Source: Sphingomonas astaxanthinifaciens DSM 22298 (GTDB taxonomy: Bacteria > Pseudomonadota > Alphaproteobacteria > Sphingomonadales > Sphingomonadaceae). From it: a stretch of 64,000 nt of DNA. The stretch's first letter is position 1. The number at the start of each line of letters is the position of its first letter. The DNA lies in assembly GCF_000711715.1 (NCBI RefSeq), contig NZ_JONN01000001.1:1612001-1676000 (forward strand), read 5' to 3'. Shown piece by piece: positions 17,609-32,217 of the stretch. Made by a program: the position numbers and the translations under genes. Below the pieces are notes generated by a model. It had not been told where the DNA came from. It saw only the letters and a program-made list of their open reading frames with translations, and ran no database searches.

Positions 17609-18912
17609 CGGCCGGTCGCCTTCAGGAGATCGGGGACGCGCACGAGCTTTTCGCGCGCGAACCCGAGCCTGGCGGCGGCGACCTCGGCGGCCTCGATCTT
17701 CTGCCAGTCGGCGAACAGGATCGGGTCGCAGCCGCGCGACTGCAGCAGCCGGTCGAGGCCGGCGGCACCCGAGCGCCCGCTCGGCGCGCCTGCGGCCGGG
17801 AAGGCCGCGTCGATCGCCTCGGCGACCTCGAAGCCGTCGGGGCGGTTGGTGCCGATCGTTCCGGTCGGCCCGCGCCGGGCCCAGCCCACGGCATAGAGCC
17901 GCTCGCCGATCAGCCCGCCCGCATTGGGATAGCGGCCGAGCTTGTCGTCATAGGGGATGCCGGGAATGGGCGGCGAGGCGTAGCCGATGCAGCTGACGAC
18001 GAGGCCGGCGGGAATGGCATAGGTCTCGCCGGTGCCGCGCGCCTGGCCGTGCGGATCGAGCGCGGTCCGCTCGACGATCACGCGTTCAGCTTTGCCCTCC
18101 CCCTCGATCGCGACGGGCTTGGCGAAGAAGTCGAAGGCGATGGTCTTGGGCTTGGCGCCATCAGGCGGCGAGGCGGCGAAGGCGCGCAGATGCTCGACCG
18201 ACTTGCGCTGGCCGGGCTCGAGCGCGGCATCGGTGCCCTGTGGCGGGAAATCCCCGGGATCGACCGCGGGCGCGGCGGCCGCGAGGTGGCCGAGTTCGCC
18301 CAGTTCCTTGGGCGTCATCGCAATCTGGTGCGGCCCGCGCCGGCCAAGGATGGTGATCCGGCGAATGTGGCTGTTGCCGAGGGCCTCGAAGGCATGGGCA
18401 ACGATGTCCGAGCCGGTGAATTCGCCCGGCGTCTTGGACAGGATCCGGGCAACGTCGAGCGCGACATTGCCATTGCCGACCACCACCGCATCCTCGGTCT
18501 GGAGATTGGGCGCGAGGTCGGCGAAGTCGGGATGGCCGTTGTACCAGCCGACGAAGGCCGCCGAACCGATCACCCCGGGGAGCTCGTCGCCGGGGATCCC
18601 GAGCCGGCGGTCATGCGGGGCACCGGTCGCCAGCACCACCGCGTCGTAGAAATGGAGCAGTTCCTCGATCGAGACGTCGGCACCGAGGTGGACGTTGCCG
18701 AGGAAGCGGACGCCCGGGGTCAAAGCGACCTTTTCGTAGCGGCGGGCGACCGCCTTGATCGACTGGTGGTCGGGGGCGACCCCGAAGCGGATCAGGCCGT
18801 AGGGGACGGGCAGCCGGTCGAGGATGTCGATCGTGACGTCGCCCGCTTTGGTCAGCGCCTCGGCGGTGTAGAAGCCGGCCGGGCCCGATCCGACGATGGC
18901 GACGTGGCGCAT
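17605..18912 (-). CDS. Ferredoxin/adrenodoxin-NADP+ reductase (FprA-like FAD enzyme)
   Basis: A 435-residue two-domain flavoprotein of the adrenodoxin-reductase/mycobacterial FprA type. The FAD motif is VAIVGSGPAGFY at the N-terminus, followed by PYGLIRFGVAPDH. The NADP motif is VVVGNGNVALDVAR near residue 145, and GRRGPHQ binds NADP. The C-terminal WARRGPTGTIGTNR closes the FAD site. It would pass electrons between NADPH and ferredoxin for a P450 or Fe-S enzyme. No ferredoxin or P450 is in the window. The small PHA-region gene lies 57 bp upstream on the same strand. Confidence 0.93.
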   Translation of the reverse strand: MRHVAIVGSGPAGFYTAEALTKAGDVTIDILDRLPVPYGLIRFGVAPDHQSIKAVARRYEKVALTPGVRFLGNVHLGADVSIEELLHFYDAVVLATGAPHDRRLGIPGDELPGVIGSAAFVGWYNGHPDFADLAPNLQTEDAVVVGNGNVALDVARILSKTPGEFTGSDIVAHAFEALGNSHIRRITILGRRGPHQIAMTPKELGELGHLAAAAPAVDPGDFPPQGTDAALEPGQRKSVEHLRAFAASPPDGAKPKTIAFDFFAKPVAIEGEGKAERVIVERTALDPHGQARGTGETYAIPAGLVVSCIGYASPPIPGIPYDDKLGRYPNAGGLIGERLYAVGWARRGPTGTIGTNRPDGFEVAEAIDAAFPAAGAPSGRSGAAGLDRLLQSRGCDPILFADWQKIEAAEVAAARLGFAREKLVRVPDLLKATGR

Positions 18913-18969
18913 GGGTGCAGTCTCCCTTGGCCCGCGATGATAGCCGCCGCGGCGGCGGGGTCCAGCGCG

Positions 18970-19293
18970 TCAGTCCTTCGAGCGATCCTCGAGCAGCAGC
19001 TCGCTGCCCTTGGAGCGGAGCGCGGCCTCGATCGGCTTGGCCATCAGCGACAGCAACCCCGGAAGCTGGATATGGCAGCGGACCAGCGCGTCCTCGACCT
19101 CGATCCTGGCCTCGACCGACTGGCCCATGGCCGCGATGCCGAGGTCGAGCCGGTCGCCCTGCCACTGGTGGGTGACGTTGGCGCCGCCCGGGAAGAAGCT
19201 GGTCAGCTTGTGCATATTGGCTTCGATCCGGCGGCGGGCCTCGGCGCGACCGAGCTTGTGCGGCAGGTCGACATGGATGGGCTGGGTGCTCAT
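18970..19293 (-). CDS. Polyhydroxyalkanoate granule-region family protein
   Basis: A 107-residue cytoplasmic protein matching the PHA_gran_rgn (polyhydroxyalkanoic acid system) family. Its features are the opening IHVDLPHKLGRAEARRR, a central VTHQWQGDRLDL, and a C-terminal amphipathic segment after LLSLMAKPIE. Family members are found beside PHA genes in some bacteria, but the function is not established and no PHA synthase is in this window. It is divergent from the M15-like peptidase gene, with about 60 bp between starts. Confidence 0.75.
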   Translation of the reverse strand: MSTQPIHVDLPHKLGRAEARRRIEANMHKLTSFFPGGANVTHQWQGDRLDLGIAAMGQSVEARIEVEDALVRCHIQLPGLLSLMAKPIEAALRSKGSELLLEDRSKD

Positions 19294-19352
19294 GGAGGCG
19301 AAGTGAGCCCCGTTCAGTGTCTTTTCAACCTCCCATGCATTATGCTGCAGTG

Positions 19353-20237
19353 ATGCGGCACGTTGCGGCCTCGATTGTCCTTGTCCTGCTGGCGGCCCCG
19401 TCCGCCGGCCAGCCCGTCGCGACCGGGCCGGCGGCGACGGTCACCCAAAGCGTCTCGATCCCGCCGATGCGGGCGGTGTGGAACCCTGCCGCCGACTATG
19501 TCGAATCCGGGCAGGACGAGCCGGGCTATCGTTTCTGGATCCAGCGCGATCCGTGGCGCGCGGGCGCCGTCAGCCAGTTCCACCGTTACCTCGAGGCGAG
19601 CGGGGTCGCGTTCATCGCCCCGACCTGGCAGCTCTTGCGCACCGCGAGCGACTGGCGCCGCTGCGGGGCCGAGCCGTTCGAGATTCCGCCGTCCGACGAA
19701 TGGCCCAACATCGTCAACACGCTCCGCTATGTGCGCGACCATGTCGTGCCGCGGGTCGGGCCGGTCGAACCGGTCAGCGTGTTCCGCAATGCCGGGCTCA
19801 ACCGCTGCGCCGGGGGTGCGCCCGAGAGCGTCCACCGCTCGATGAGCGCGATCGACTTCGTGCCGCTGACCCCGATCGACCGCGACACGATGATCCGCCG
19901 GCTGTGCGCCGAGCACCAGGTCGTGGGTCCGCGCTACAATGCGGGGCTGGGCTTCTACACCAAGATGCGGTTCCACGTGGACAGCTGGAAGTATCGCACC
20001 TGGGGCCGCGACGACGAAGGGCATCTTGCCTGTCCGAAGGTCGAAATTGCTCCCGCACCGGTGCTGGCGAAGGCGCCGGAGACGCAGCCCGCCGCCGCCT
20101 CGTCCGGGATGGTGTTCCGCACCGTCCCTGCAGCGAGCCCGAGCGCCGCGGCGCCCGCGACCACCGCTTTACCAAAGGCCGAACCGGCAGGCGACCCGCT
20201 CGCGCCGCTCCCGCCCGCGACCAGCGCGGGGCGCTGA
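19353..20237 (+). CDS. Exported M15-like metallopeptidase (D,D-/L,D-peptidase fold)
   Basis: A 294-residue exported protein with a signal peptide from ATG 19353. The core has the metal-ligand pattern of peptidase M15-type enzymes. ESVHRSMSAIDF gives a histidine and an aspartate in the HxxxxxAxD arrangement, and RFHVDSW supplies the later histidine. NRCAGGAPES precedes the first ligand, as in the M15_3 subgroup. Such enzymes trim peptidoglycan peptides. The last 70 or so residues are Ala/Pro-rich and probably disordered. Earlier in-frame starts (GTG 19317, ATG 19335) would spoil the signal peptide. Confidence 0.75.
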   Translation: MRHVAASIVLVLLAAPSAGQPVATGPAATVTQSVSIPPMRAVWNPAADYVESGQDEPGYRFWIQRDPWRAGAVSQFHRYLEASGVAFIAPTWQLLRTASDWRRCGAEPFEIPPSDEWPNIVNTLRYVRDHVVPRVGPVEPVSVFRNAGLNRCAGGAPESVHRSMSAIDFVPLTPIDRDTMIRRLCAEHQVVGPRYNAGLGFYTKMRFHVDSWKYRTWGRDDEGHLACPKVEIAPAPVLAKAPETQPAAASSGMVFRTVPAASPSAAAPATTALPKAEPAGDPLAPLPPATSAGR

Positions 20238-20246
20238 TCCGCAGGG

Positions 20247-20274
20247 CTTGTGTGGCGTAAAAGCAACACTATCT
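20247..20274 (+). promoter_or_regulatory. Sigma-32-like heat-shock promoter of clpB
   Basis: CTTG at 20247-20250 and CTATCT at 20269-20274 are separated by 18 nt. This fits the alphaproteobacterial RpoH consensus (CTTG, 17-18 nt, CYTATNTNNG) in most positions. It lies 32 bp before the clpB ATG, whose ribosome site GAGGGGAAG is at 20288-20296. Confidence 0.6.
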
Positions 20275-20305
20275 TCCCCGGACAAGAGAGGGGAAGCTGG
20301 CACTT

Positions 20306-22906
<2,601 letters not shown>

Positions 22907-22913
22907 GCCGCCG

Positions 22914-23183
22914 TCAGTTGCCCTTGGTCACGCGCAGCGTCTGCTGCTGGTCGGTTTCCTTGCGCGCCTCGCGGCGACGCTCGGCCCATTCGGCGCGGGT
23001 AGCGCAGACCTTGTGACCCTTGAGGCGCGAGCCGAGTTCGCCCTGGAACTCGCAGATCACCTCGTTCTGATCACGGCCGGTGGTCTTGTCGACCGAGTCC
23101 TTGGTCGCCGAGACGGTCGGCCCGAGCTTGGCCGGATCGACGGCCTGGGCGGACATGAGCGCGAGCGCGGTCAGCAGCAGCAT
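22914..23183 (-). CDS. Small secreted protein, sphingomonad type, function unknown
   Basis: An 89-residue protein with a signal peptide (about 1-14). The mature part carries two cysteines in an ICEFQGELGSRLKGHKVC layout, followed by TRAEWAERRREARKE, a charged helix. I recognise this as a recurrent small periplasmic family of Sphingomonadales without known function. Its stop lies 8 bp from that of clpB, tail to tail, with an inverted repeat CGGCGG/CCGCCG at 22896-22913 between them. Confidence 0.7.
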   Translation of the reverse strand: MLLLTALALMSAQAVDPAKLGPTVSATKDSVDKTTGRDQNEVICEFQGELGSRLKGHKVCATRAEWAERRREARKETDQQQTLRVTKGN

Positions 23184-23266
23184 GATACTAATCTCCCGGT
23201 AGACGGCTGCGGGCAGTGTGACGTGAGTCGGCCCGCCCCCGCAACCGGCTTTTCGACGAAAGGCGG

Positions 23267-24424
23267 CTAGAGGCCGCCCCCGGCCCCGCCTTCACAAGAA
23301 ATTAGTGCCGCCACCGCGTCGCGCTCGGCGGCGCTGAGGCCGGGGTGCCAGACGTCGAAGATGAAGACGATCCGCAGCTGGTCGGTCGGGTTCATCGCCT
23401 CATGCTCGATCGTGTCGTCGAACACGAAGGCTTCCCCGCGTCGCCAGTGGCGGGTCTCGGCCCCGACCCGGAACCAGCAACCCTCGGGCACGACCAGCGG
23501 CAGGTGGCAGACCAGCCGCGCATTGTTGTAGCCGACGTGGGGCGGGATGTGCGTGCCGGGCGCCAGCAGCGAGAACATGGCATTGGGCCCGGCGCCGGGA
23601 ATCTGCGGCTGCGGCAATTGCTCGAGCAGCGCCAGCGTCTGCGGGCAGTGCCGGGCATTGGCCTCGACCCGCTCGCCGTTTCGCCACAGGTGGACCGCGG
23701 TCCAGTCCTTGTTGTGATTGAGCGGACGCCACTGGTCGAGCGGCTCGTGCGACTGGTACTGGATGTAGGGGACGAGCTCGGTCCGCTCGGCCGCGAGCAC
23801 GTCCTGCAATTCGACCGAGATGGTCTCGGTGGCCGCTTCGAGCATCGCCAGCCAGGGGAAGGCCGAGCGCGGATGAAATTCGTGCTCGACCAGCCCGGGG
23901 AAGGCGAAGTGAGTCGGGTTGGAATGATAGGCGCGGGTCCGGCGAAGCGAATTGCTGCGGAAGCGAGCGATCCGCGCCTGCTCCTCCGCGCCGGCCCTGG
24001 CCTCGGCCGGCGCCATCGCCTGCGCGAGCGCCTGCTCGCGCCGGGCGAGCCAAGCGTCGTGGACCGCCCGCCCCTGCGCGAGCACCCCCTCGATGGCGGG
24101 CGCGACCGGCCCTTCGGGCCGCTGGGCGAAGGCCGCGGCCCAGGCCTCGCCCGCATGCGCCTCGTCGAGGGTGGTGACGATGCTCGCCTTGAGCAGGAGC
24201 GCGGTGAAATCGAGCGGGTTTGCCTCGAGTGCGCGGTTGACCGCCGCCAGCGCAACGTGCGGCCGGCGCAGCGCGCGGCTGATCGCGGCATATTTGAGCC
24301 ACAGGCCGGGGTCGCTTCCGGCGCGCTCGGCCGCCTCGCCGAGGAGGCGGTGCGCTTCGGGAAGATTGCCCGCCGCCGCCGCGGCATCGGCGGCGGCCGC
24401 CGCCTGCGCAACCGCCTCGTCCAT
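23267..24424 (-). CDS. TPR-containing aspartyl/asparaginyl beta-hydroxylase-like protein
   Basis: A 385-residue protein. An alanine-rich TPR-like helical region (about 1-150) is followed by an Asp/Asn beta-hydroxylase-type 2-oxoglutarate/Fe(II) domain. The iron-binding face is seen in HIPPHVGYNNARLVCHLPL with the family's HxG...R...H layout, and in FDDTIEHEA with the second histidine. Related enzymes hydroxylate Asp or Asn side chains, or lipid A fatty acids in the LpxO branch. No transmembrane anchor is seen. The start ATG at 24424 shares its A with the stop TGA of the preceding sulfotransferase gene, so translation is probably coupled. Confidence 0.83.
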   Translation of the reverse strand: MDEAVAQAAAAADAAAAAGNLPEAHRLLGEAAERAGSDPGLWLKYAAISRALRRPHVALAAVNRALEANPLDFTALLLKASIVTTLDEAHAGEAWAAAFAQRPEGPVAPAIEGVLAQGRAVHDAWLARREQALAQAMAPAEARAGAEEQARIARFRSNSLRRTRAYHSNPTHFAFPGLVEHEFHPRSAFPWLAMLEAATETISVELQDVLAAERTELVPYIQYQSHEPLDQWRPLNHNKDWTAVHLWRNGERVEANARHCPQTLALLEQLPQPQIPGAGPNAMFSLLAPGTHIPPHVGYNNARLVCHLPLVVPEGCWFRVGAETRHWRRGEAFVFDDTIEHEAMNPTDQLRIVFIFDVWHPGLSAAERDAVAALISCEGGAGGGL

Positions 24425-26415
24425 CAGAGGTCGTAGCCGAACTTGTCGATCCACGGACGGACCGTGGGAATGATTGGCTCGAGGTGTTTGGCGTAGCGCT
24501 GCCAGCGCCCCTTCGAGCGGGTGTAGATGGGTTCGACAACCTGCGCGTAACTGGCTGTGCTGATGTGCCCGCGGCTGCTCGCGGTCTTCTGGTGGTCGAG
24601 GAGCTCGTCACGCCAGTGGAGACCCATCCATTCGACCAGCGGCTTCAGCTGCCCGGCGGGATCCTCGACCATCCGCTCGTAGACGATGGTGTGGACGTCG
24701 AGCCCGAACAGCGCGCGCGCCTTTTCCCAGTAGGTGAAGGTGAGGTCGTAGAGGTTGGCGGCGTCGTCGAGCCGGAGGAAGTTGGCCATGCCCATGTTGG
24801 GCCGGAAATTGGTCACGTAGCAGCTGAGCAGCACGTCGAGCGGGTGGCGCAGCGCGAGGATGAACTTGGCGTCGGGGAAGAGCCGCTTGATCGTCGGGAC
24901 GCGGTTGAGGTTGAGCGGCTGCTTGTCGACCACGAGGGGATCGCCGGCGAGATCGACGAGCGTCGCGACCTTGGCGAAATAGCTGGCCTGCGCCTCGGCC
25001 AACCGCTCGGTGGTGAGGGTCGGAAAGGCGTCGAAGCCGCCCAGTTCCTGCTCGACCTGCACCACGAACGGTTCTTCCTCGAGCACCCGCGCATCGGGAT
25101 GGCCCATGAGCATGGTGTCGAGGAGCGTCGTCCCGCTGCGGGGGAAGCCGACGAGGAAGACGGGGGTGCGGCGCTCGGGACGCGGGGCGGGGTGCTGCCA
25201 GCTCGCGATCCATTCGGGGCTGAGCGCGTCCATGTGGCCGCGGACCTGCTCGACATAAGTCCGGGCGCGCTGGAGGGGATCGATCGGATCTTCCTCCCAC
25301 AGCCGGTTCATCTCGCTGAACTCGTCCCACGCTTCGTCGGCCCGGCCGAGCCGGTCGAGGATCTGGCCGCGCACCTGCCGCCGGCGCGGGAGGACCACGG
25401 CGTCCATCGACTGGTCGACCTCGGCCAGCGCTTCCTCGAAGCGGGTTTCACGCTTGAGCTTGAGCGCGCGCAGGAAATGCAGGGACTCGGGCGAGGCGCC
25501 ATGGCGCTCGGCCCGGTCGAGGAGTGCCGGCAGGTCCTTCTCGCGGTTGGTCCGCTCGAACAGGTTGCCGAGCCCGAGATAGGCGCCCGACAGCGAGGGC
25601 TCGAGCGCCAGCGCGCGTTCGAAGCATTGTTCGGCGAGCTCGAAGCGATTGCGGAAGGCCGCGGCCTGGCCGAAGTCGGTTAGGATGTTGGCGTCGTCGG
25701 GCGCGAGTTCGGCTGCCTTCGCCAGCGCGTCGAAGCTGTCGTCCTCGTGGCCGGCCCGCTTGTAGAGCGTGGAGAGGGTACCCCAGGCCTTGGCATCGTC
25801 GGGGTGACGGCGGGTCAGCTCAAGCAGCTCCTGCCGGGCAGGCTCACCCTCGCCGAGGTCGATCAGCACGTTGGCGAGGTTGAGGCGGATCGGCGCGGCG
25901 TCGGGCACCAGCGCCACCGCGCGGCGCAGCGCCTCGGCTGCCTCGGCGTCCTGCCCCAGCGCGTTGAGGCTGTTGCCGAGGTTGTTCCAGCTCGACCAGT
26001 CGTTGGGATCGCGGCGGACGATCTCGCGGTAGAGCGGGACGGCCTGGTCGAAGCGGCCGGTCTCCTGCGCGAGATAGGCGCGCCAGGCGAGGGCAGGGTC
26101 ATCGGCGGCATTCGTGGCCGGCGGGAGCAGCGACCATGCGCGCTCCGCTTGGCCGAGGGCCGCCAGCGCCTCGACGAGATTCAACCGGATCGTCTGGTCG
26201 CCGGGCTTGGCCTGATGGGCCCGGTCCAGGTGGGCGACGGCGCGGTCGTGCTGTCCGATCTTGAGCGCGATCGTCCCGACCATCGCGTGGAGCACGGGGT
26301 CCGACCCGCCGCCGAGCGCCGCTTCGCCGAGTGCGGCCGCCTCGGCCAGCCGCCCCGCGCGGATCAGCTGCCCGGCCTGCTGCAGGGTGCTGCTGTGGTC
26401 GGTCGTGACGGACAT
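24424..26415 (-). CDS. TPR-sulfotransferase family protein
   Basis: A 663-residue protein. At least eight TPR-like helical repeats (about 10-370) precede a sulfotransferase domain. The 5'-phosphosulfate loop is FLVGFPRSGTTLL (near residue 407), and the 3'-phosphate-binding region is LALRHPLDVLLSCYV (near 525). These bind PAPS. The layout resembles bacterial tyrosylprotein-sulfotransferase-like proteins, but the substrate cannot be told from sequence; proteins, peptides and glycans are all possible. It lies downstream of the TonB-dependent receptor with a terminator between, and overlaps the hydroxylase gene by one base. Confidence 0.88.
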   Translation of the reverse strand: MSVTTDHSSTLQQAGQLIRAGRLAEAAALGEAALGGGSDPVLHAMVGTIALKIGQHDRAVAHLDRAHQAKPGDQTIRLNLVEALAALGQAERAWSLLPPATNAADDPALAWRAYLAQETGRFDQAVPLYREIVRRDPNDWSSWNNLGNSLNALGQDAEAAEALRRAVALVPDAAPIRLNLANVLIDLGEGEPARQELLELTRRHPDDAKAWGTLSTLYKRAGHEDDSFDALAKAAELAPDDANILTDFGQAAAFRNRFELAEQCFERALALEPSLSGAYLGLGNLFERTNREKDLPALLDRAERHGASPESLHFLRALKLKRETRFEEALAEVDQSMDAVVLPRRRQVRGQILDRLGRADEAWDEFSEMNRLWEEDPIDPLQRARTYVEQVRGHMDALSPEWIASWQHPAPRPERRTPVFLVGFPRSGTTLLDTMLMGHPDARVLEEEPFVVQVEQELGGFDAFPTLTTERLAEAQASYFAKVATLVDLAGDPLVVDKQPLNLNRVPTIKRLFPDAKFILALRHPLDVLLSCYVTNFRPNMGMANFLRLDDAANLYDLTFTYWEKARALFGLDVHTIVYERMVEDPAGQLKPLVEWMGLHWRDELLDHQKTASSRGHISTASYAQVVEPIYTRSKGRWQRYAKHLEPIIPTVRPWIDKFGYDL

Positions 26416-26436
26416 GAAGCGGGCGGTTCCTCAACG

Positions 26437-26467
26437 AAAAAGGGCGGCGATCCGAAGACCGCCGCCC
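26437..26467 (-). terminator. Intrinsic terminator after the TonB-dependent receptor
   Basis: On the minus strand GGGCGGCG (26467-26460) pairs with CGCCGCCC (26449-26442), directly followed by TTTTT (26441-26437). It separates the receptor from the sulfotransferase gene 22 bp further on, so it may act as an attenuator within the locus. Confidence 0.88.
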
Positions 26468-26491
26468 CTCTTCTAGCGCGTTCGCCGGGAC

Positions 26492-29686
<3,195 letters not shown>

Positions 29687-29871
29687 GTCTTCCCCTTCGC
29701 TACTGTCCGGAAGGGTCGATGTCGGCCCCCGGTCAGCCAAGCACGCAGCAAAACCAAGCATGCAGCAGCAATCGCGCTTGCTGAAACAGGCTTGCTAACC
29801 CTGCTGACTAAGCGAGAGAGTCACACTGGTGCAAACGTTGAGGAGGGGTCCCAATGTCGGACAGTCGCGCT

Positions 29872-29891
29872 ATGTTGCGGAAGTGCAACAT
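29872..29891. promoter_or_regulatory. 20-bp palindrome in the receptor/secreted-protein intergenic region
   Basis: ATGTTGC (29872-29878) and GCAACAT (29885-29891) form a perfect inverted repeat around GGAAGT. It sits in the 268-bp divergent region between the TonB-dependent receptor and the gene at 29955, where a repressor or activator site would be expected. The bound factor is unknown. The rest of this region holds no gene I can support. Confidence 0.4.
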
Positions 29892-29954
29892 GGTGTTGGC
29901 TATGAAGTCGGGCCATTAATCACGGCTAATCAGGGGTTTGGGGAGGAGCGAGCA

Positions 29955-30485
29955 ATGTCGAGCGGGAAGATGGTAATTGCGTCCGTAATGATTTTCGTAA
30001 GTGCCGGTTCGGCCCTTGCCGCCGCCCCCGCCGCCTCCGCGCCCGCTTCTGCGGCGCAGCTCGACCGCTTGCTCGCCTGCCGCGCCAACCCCGATCCCGC
30101 CCAGCGCCTCGCCTGCTTCGACCGCGAAAGCGCGGGCCTCGCCGAGGGCATCGCCAAACGCGACGTGGTGGTGATGGACCGCGAGGCGGTACGCTCGACC
30201 AAGCGCACCCTGTTCGGGCTGAGCCTGCCGCGGATCAACATCCTCGACGACGGCAAGGACGAGGTCACCCAGCTCGACGGCGTGATCGAGAGCGTCGGCC
30301 GCAACCGCGACGGCGGCCTGTTCCTGATCCTCCAGGGCGGGGCGCGCTGGACCCAGATCGACAGCAAGACCGTCGCCGTCGAGCCGCGGCCCGGGAACAA
30401 GGTCGTGATCCGCAAGGGCGCGCTTGGAAGCTATGTGATGAGCATCGACCGGATGCCCGGGATCAAGGTCCGCCGGGTCAACTAG
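29955..30485 (+). CDS. Secreted protein of unknown function (LxxC...RLACFD type)
   Basis: A 176-residue exported protein with a signal peptide (hydrophobic stretch, then Ala/Pro-rich, cleavage about residue 25-30). The mature N-terminus has LLACRANPDPAQRLACFDRES, a paired-cysteine motif that recurs in several proteobacterial periplasmic proteins. The C-terminal half is a predicted small beta domain (LDGVIESV ... GKVVIRKGALGSY is my reading of its strand pattern). I do not recognise a function. GGGAGGAG at 29941-29948 sets the ATG at 29955. It is divergent from the receptor and 35 bp upstream of the oxygenase gene, so probably in the same transcript. Confidence 0.65.
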   Translation: MSSGKMVIASVMIFVSAGSALAAAPAASAPASAAQLDRLLACRANPDPAQRLACFDRESAGLAEGIAKRDVVVMDREAVRSTKRTLFGLSLPRINILDDGKDEVTQLDGVIESVGRNRDGGLFLILQGGARWTQIDSKTVAVEPRPGNKVVIRKGALGSYVMSIDRMPGIKVRRVN

Positions 30486-30520
30486 GCCCACGCTTGCGGA
30501 CCCGCTGCGATGCGGGTTTG

Positions 30521-31987
30521 ATGCAGGCCATGACGGCGGATCGCGGCCTTGCCCTGATCGAAGCGGGCCGCGAGGAGGAAGCGATCCTCCTGCTTCGCGA
30601 TGCGCTGACGCATGCGCCGGACGACGCGCGCTTGCGGCAGGTGCTCGGGTTGGCGTTGCGCGCTGCCGAGCGATGCGGCGAGGCGGCCGAGGCAATGGCC
30701 CGCGCGGCGCGGCTGGCCCCGACCGACCGGCGGATCGCGCAAGGGTTGGCACAATGCCGGCTCGAGGCGGGGCTGGAGGCGACACCGGCCTTTGCGGCGG
30801 CACTTCGGCTGGGGCCCGACGACCTCGCCATCGCGCAAGGCGCGATCGCCGCCATTGCCGCCGAACAGGGCCCGGGGCCGGCGCTCGAAGCGCTCGAACC
30901 CTGGCTCGCCCGTTTTCCCGACTGGCTGGCCGGCCACTGGCTCGCCAGCCGCCTCGGCGCCGCAGCGGGAAGCGACGCGCCGGTCGACCACAGCATTGCC
31001 GCCGAACTCGCGCGCCGACCGGAGGCGCGGCACCTGTGGCAGCACCGCCTGTTCACCCTGATGCACAGCCGCCACTGGAGCGAGGCCGCCGCCGTGGTCC
31101 GCGAGGCACGCGCCCGCTTCCCCGCCGACTTGGCCTTCGCCTGGGACGAAGCGGCCATCGCGACCGAGCTTGGCGAAGTGGCGCGCGCCGAAGCCCTCTA
31201 TGCCGCGCTCGGCCCCCTGCCCGACCTCGGCCACGCCATCTTCCGCTGCCGGCACTGGCTGCGGCAGGGCCGGCCCGAACTGGTGGCGGCGCTCCACGGC
31301 CACCTCCCCTCGCCCGCCGGGACCGAAGCCCTCTATCCCTATTTCTCCATCGCCTGGCGGTTACTCGGAGATCCCCGGAGCGCCTGGCTCGAGGCCCCCG
31401 CTTTGGTCGGGATCTATGATCTCGAGGACGAGTTGCCGCCGCTCGGCGAGCTCGCCGAGACCCTGCGCGGGCTCCACAATCAGGTCCGCCAGCCGCTCGA
31501 CCAGTCGGTCCGGCAGGGGACCCAGACCGACGGCCACCTGCTCCTGCGCGCCGACCCGCGGGTGCAGGCGCTGCGCTCGGTGCTGGCGGAGGCGGTGGCG
31601 CGGCACGTCGCCGCCTTGCCGCCGCGCGATCCCGCGCATCCGCTGCTTCGCCATCGCCGCGACGCGCCGGTCCGCTTCGCCGGAAGCTGGTCGGTGCGGC
31701 TCACCGCGGGCGGGCACCATGAAAATCACGTCCATCCGGAGGGGTGGTTCAGCTCGGCGCTCTACGTCGCCTTGCCCGAAGCCATGGGCGGGGACGGCAA
31801 GGCCGGCTGGCTGACGCTCGGCGCGCCGCAGGAGAGCCTGGGCCTCGACCTTGCGCCGCTCGACATGGTCGAGCCGATGCCAGGGCGGCTGGTGCTCTTC
31901 CCCTCGACCATGTGGCACGGGACGGTGCCCTTCACCGACGGCGAGCGGCTGACCGTCGCCTTCGACGTGAAGATGCCGCCGGCCTAG
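30521..31987 (+). CDS. TPR / 2-oxoglutarate-Fe(II) oxygenase (2OG-FeII_Oxy_5 type)
   Basis: A protein of about 488 residues: an N-terminal TPR-like helical array (about 1-280) and a C-terminal double-stranded beta-helix domain. The metal site reads HENHVHPEGWFSSALY, the signature of the putative 2OG-Fe(II) oxygenase group often joined to TPRs. The distal histidine is in MWHGTVPF and the 2-oxoglutarate arginine in ERLTVAFDV. The function of this group is not established. The start is uncertain among ATG 30521, ATG 30530 and TTG 30494. It belongs to the same neighbourhood as the sulfotransferase and beta-hydroxylase, making three TPR-fused modifying enzymes around one receptor. Confidence 0.82.
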   Translation: MQAMTADRGLALIEAGREEEAILLLRDALTHAPDDARLRQVLGLALRAAERCGEAAEAMARAARLAPTDRRIAQGLAQCRLEAGLEATPAFAAALRLGPDDLAIAQGAIAAIAAEQGPGPALEALEPWLARFPDWLAGHWLASRLGAAAGSDAPVDHSIAAELARRPEARHLWQHRLFTLMHSRHWSEAAAVVREARARFPADLAFAWDEAAIATELGEVARAEALYAALGPLPDLGHAIFRCRHWLRQGRPELVAALHGHLPSPAGTEALYPYFSIAWRLLGDPRSAWLEAPALVGIYDLEDELPPLGELAETLRGLHNQVRQPLDQSVRQGTQTDGHLLLRADPRVQALRSVLAEAVARHVAALPPRDPAHPLLRHRRDAPVRFAGSWSVRLTAGGHHENHVHPEGWFSSALYVALPEAMGGDGKAGWLTLGAPQESLGLDLAPLDMVEPMPGRLVLFPSTMWHGTVPFTDGERLTVAFDVKMPPA

Positions 31988-32196
31988 GCCCGGCTGGCGC
32001 GCTCCTCGCCGACCAGGCTGGCGGCGGCGTCGACATAGGGCTCCTGCCGGGCGACGCTCCAGTAGCGGAGCTGGTCGAGCGGGATGCGGACGTCGGTGAC
32101 GGCGCAGCGAACATGGTCGCCTTCGCTCAGGAGCCGGAAGGTCCCCGCCATGTAATGGATCCGCGCCTCGCGCCCGCTGCCCTGCATCAACATCAT
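31984..32196 (-). CDS. DUF2093 family protein
   Basis: A 70-residue conserved alphaproteobacterial protein (DUF2093). It opens MMLMQGSGREARIHYMAGTF, then shows RCAVTDVRIPLDQLRYWS and RQEPYVDAAASL. The function is unknown. In related genomes it lies next to xseA, as here, where it follows xseA by 21 bp on the same strand. Its 3' end overlaps the convergent oxygenase gene by 4 bp. Confidence 0.85.
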   Translation of the reverse strand: MMLMQGSGREARIHYMAGTFRLLSEGDHVRCAVTDVRIPLDQLRYWSVARQEPYVDAAASLVGEERASRA

Positions 32197-32217
32197 TCGT
32201 CTCGCTTGCTGGCCGGC

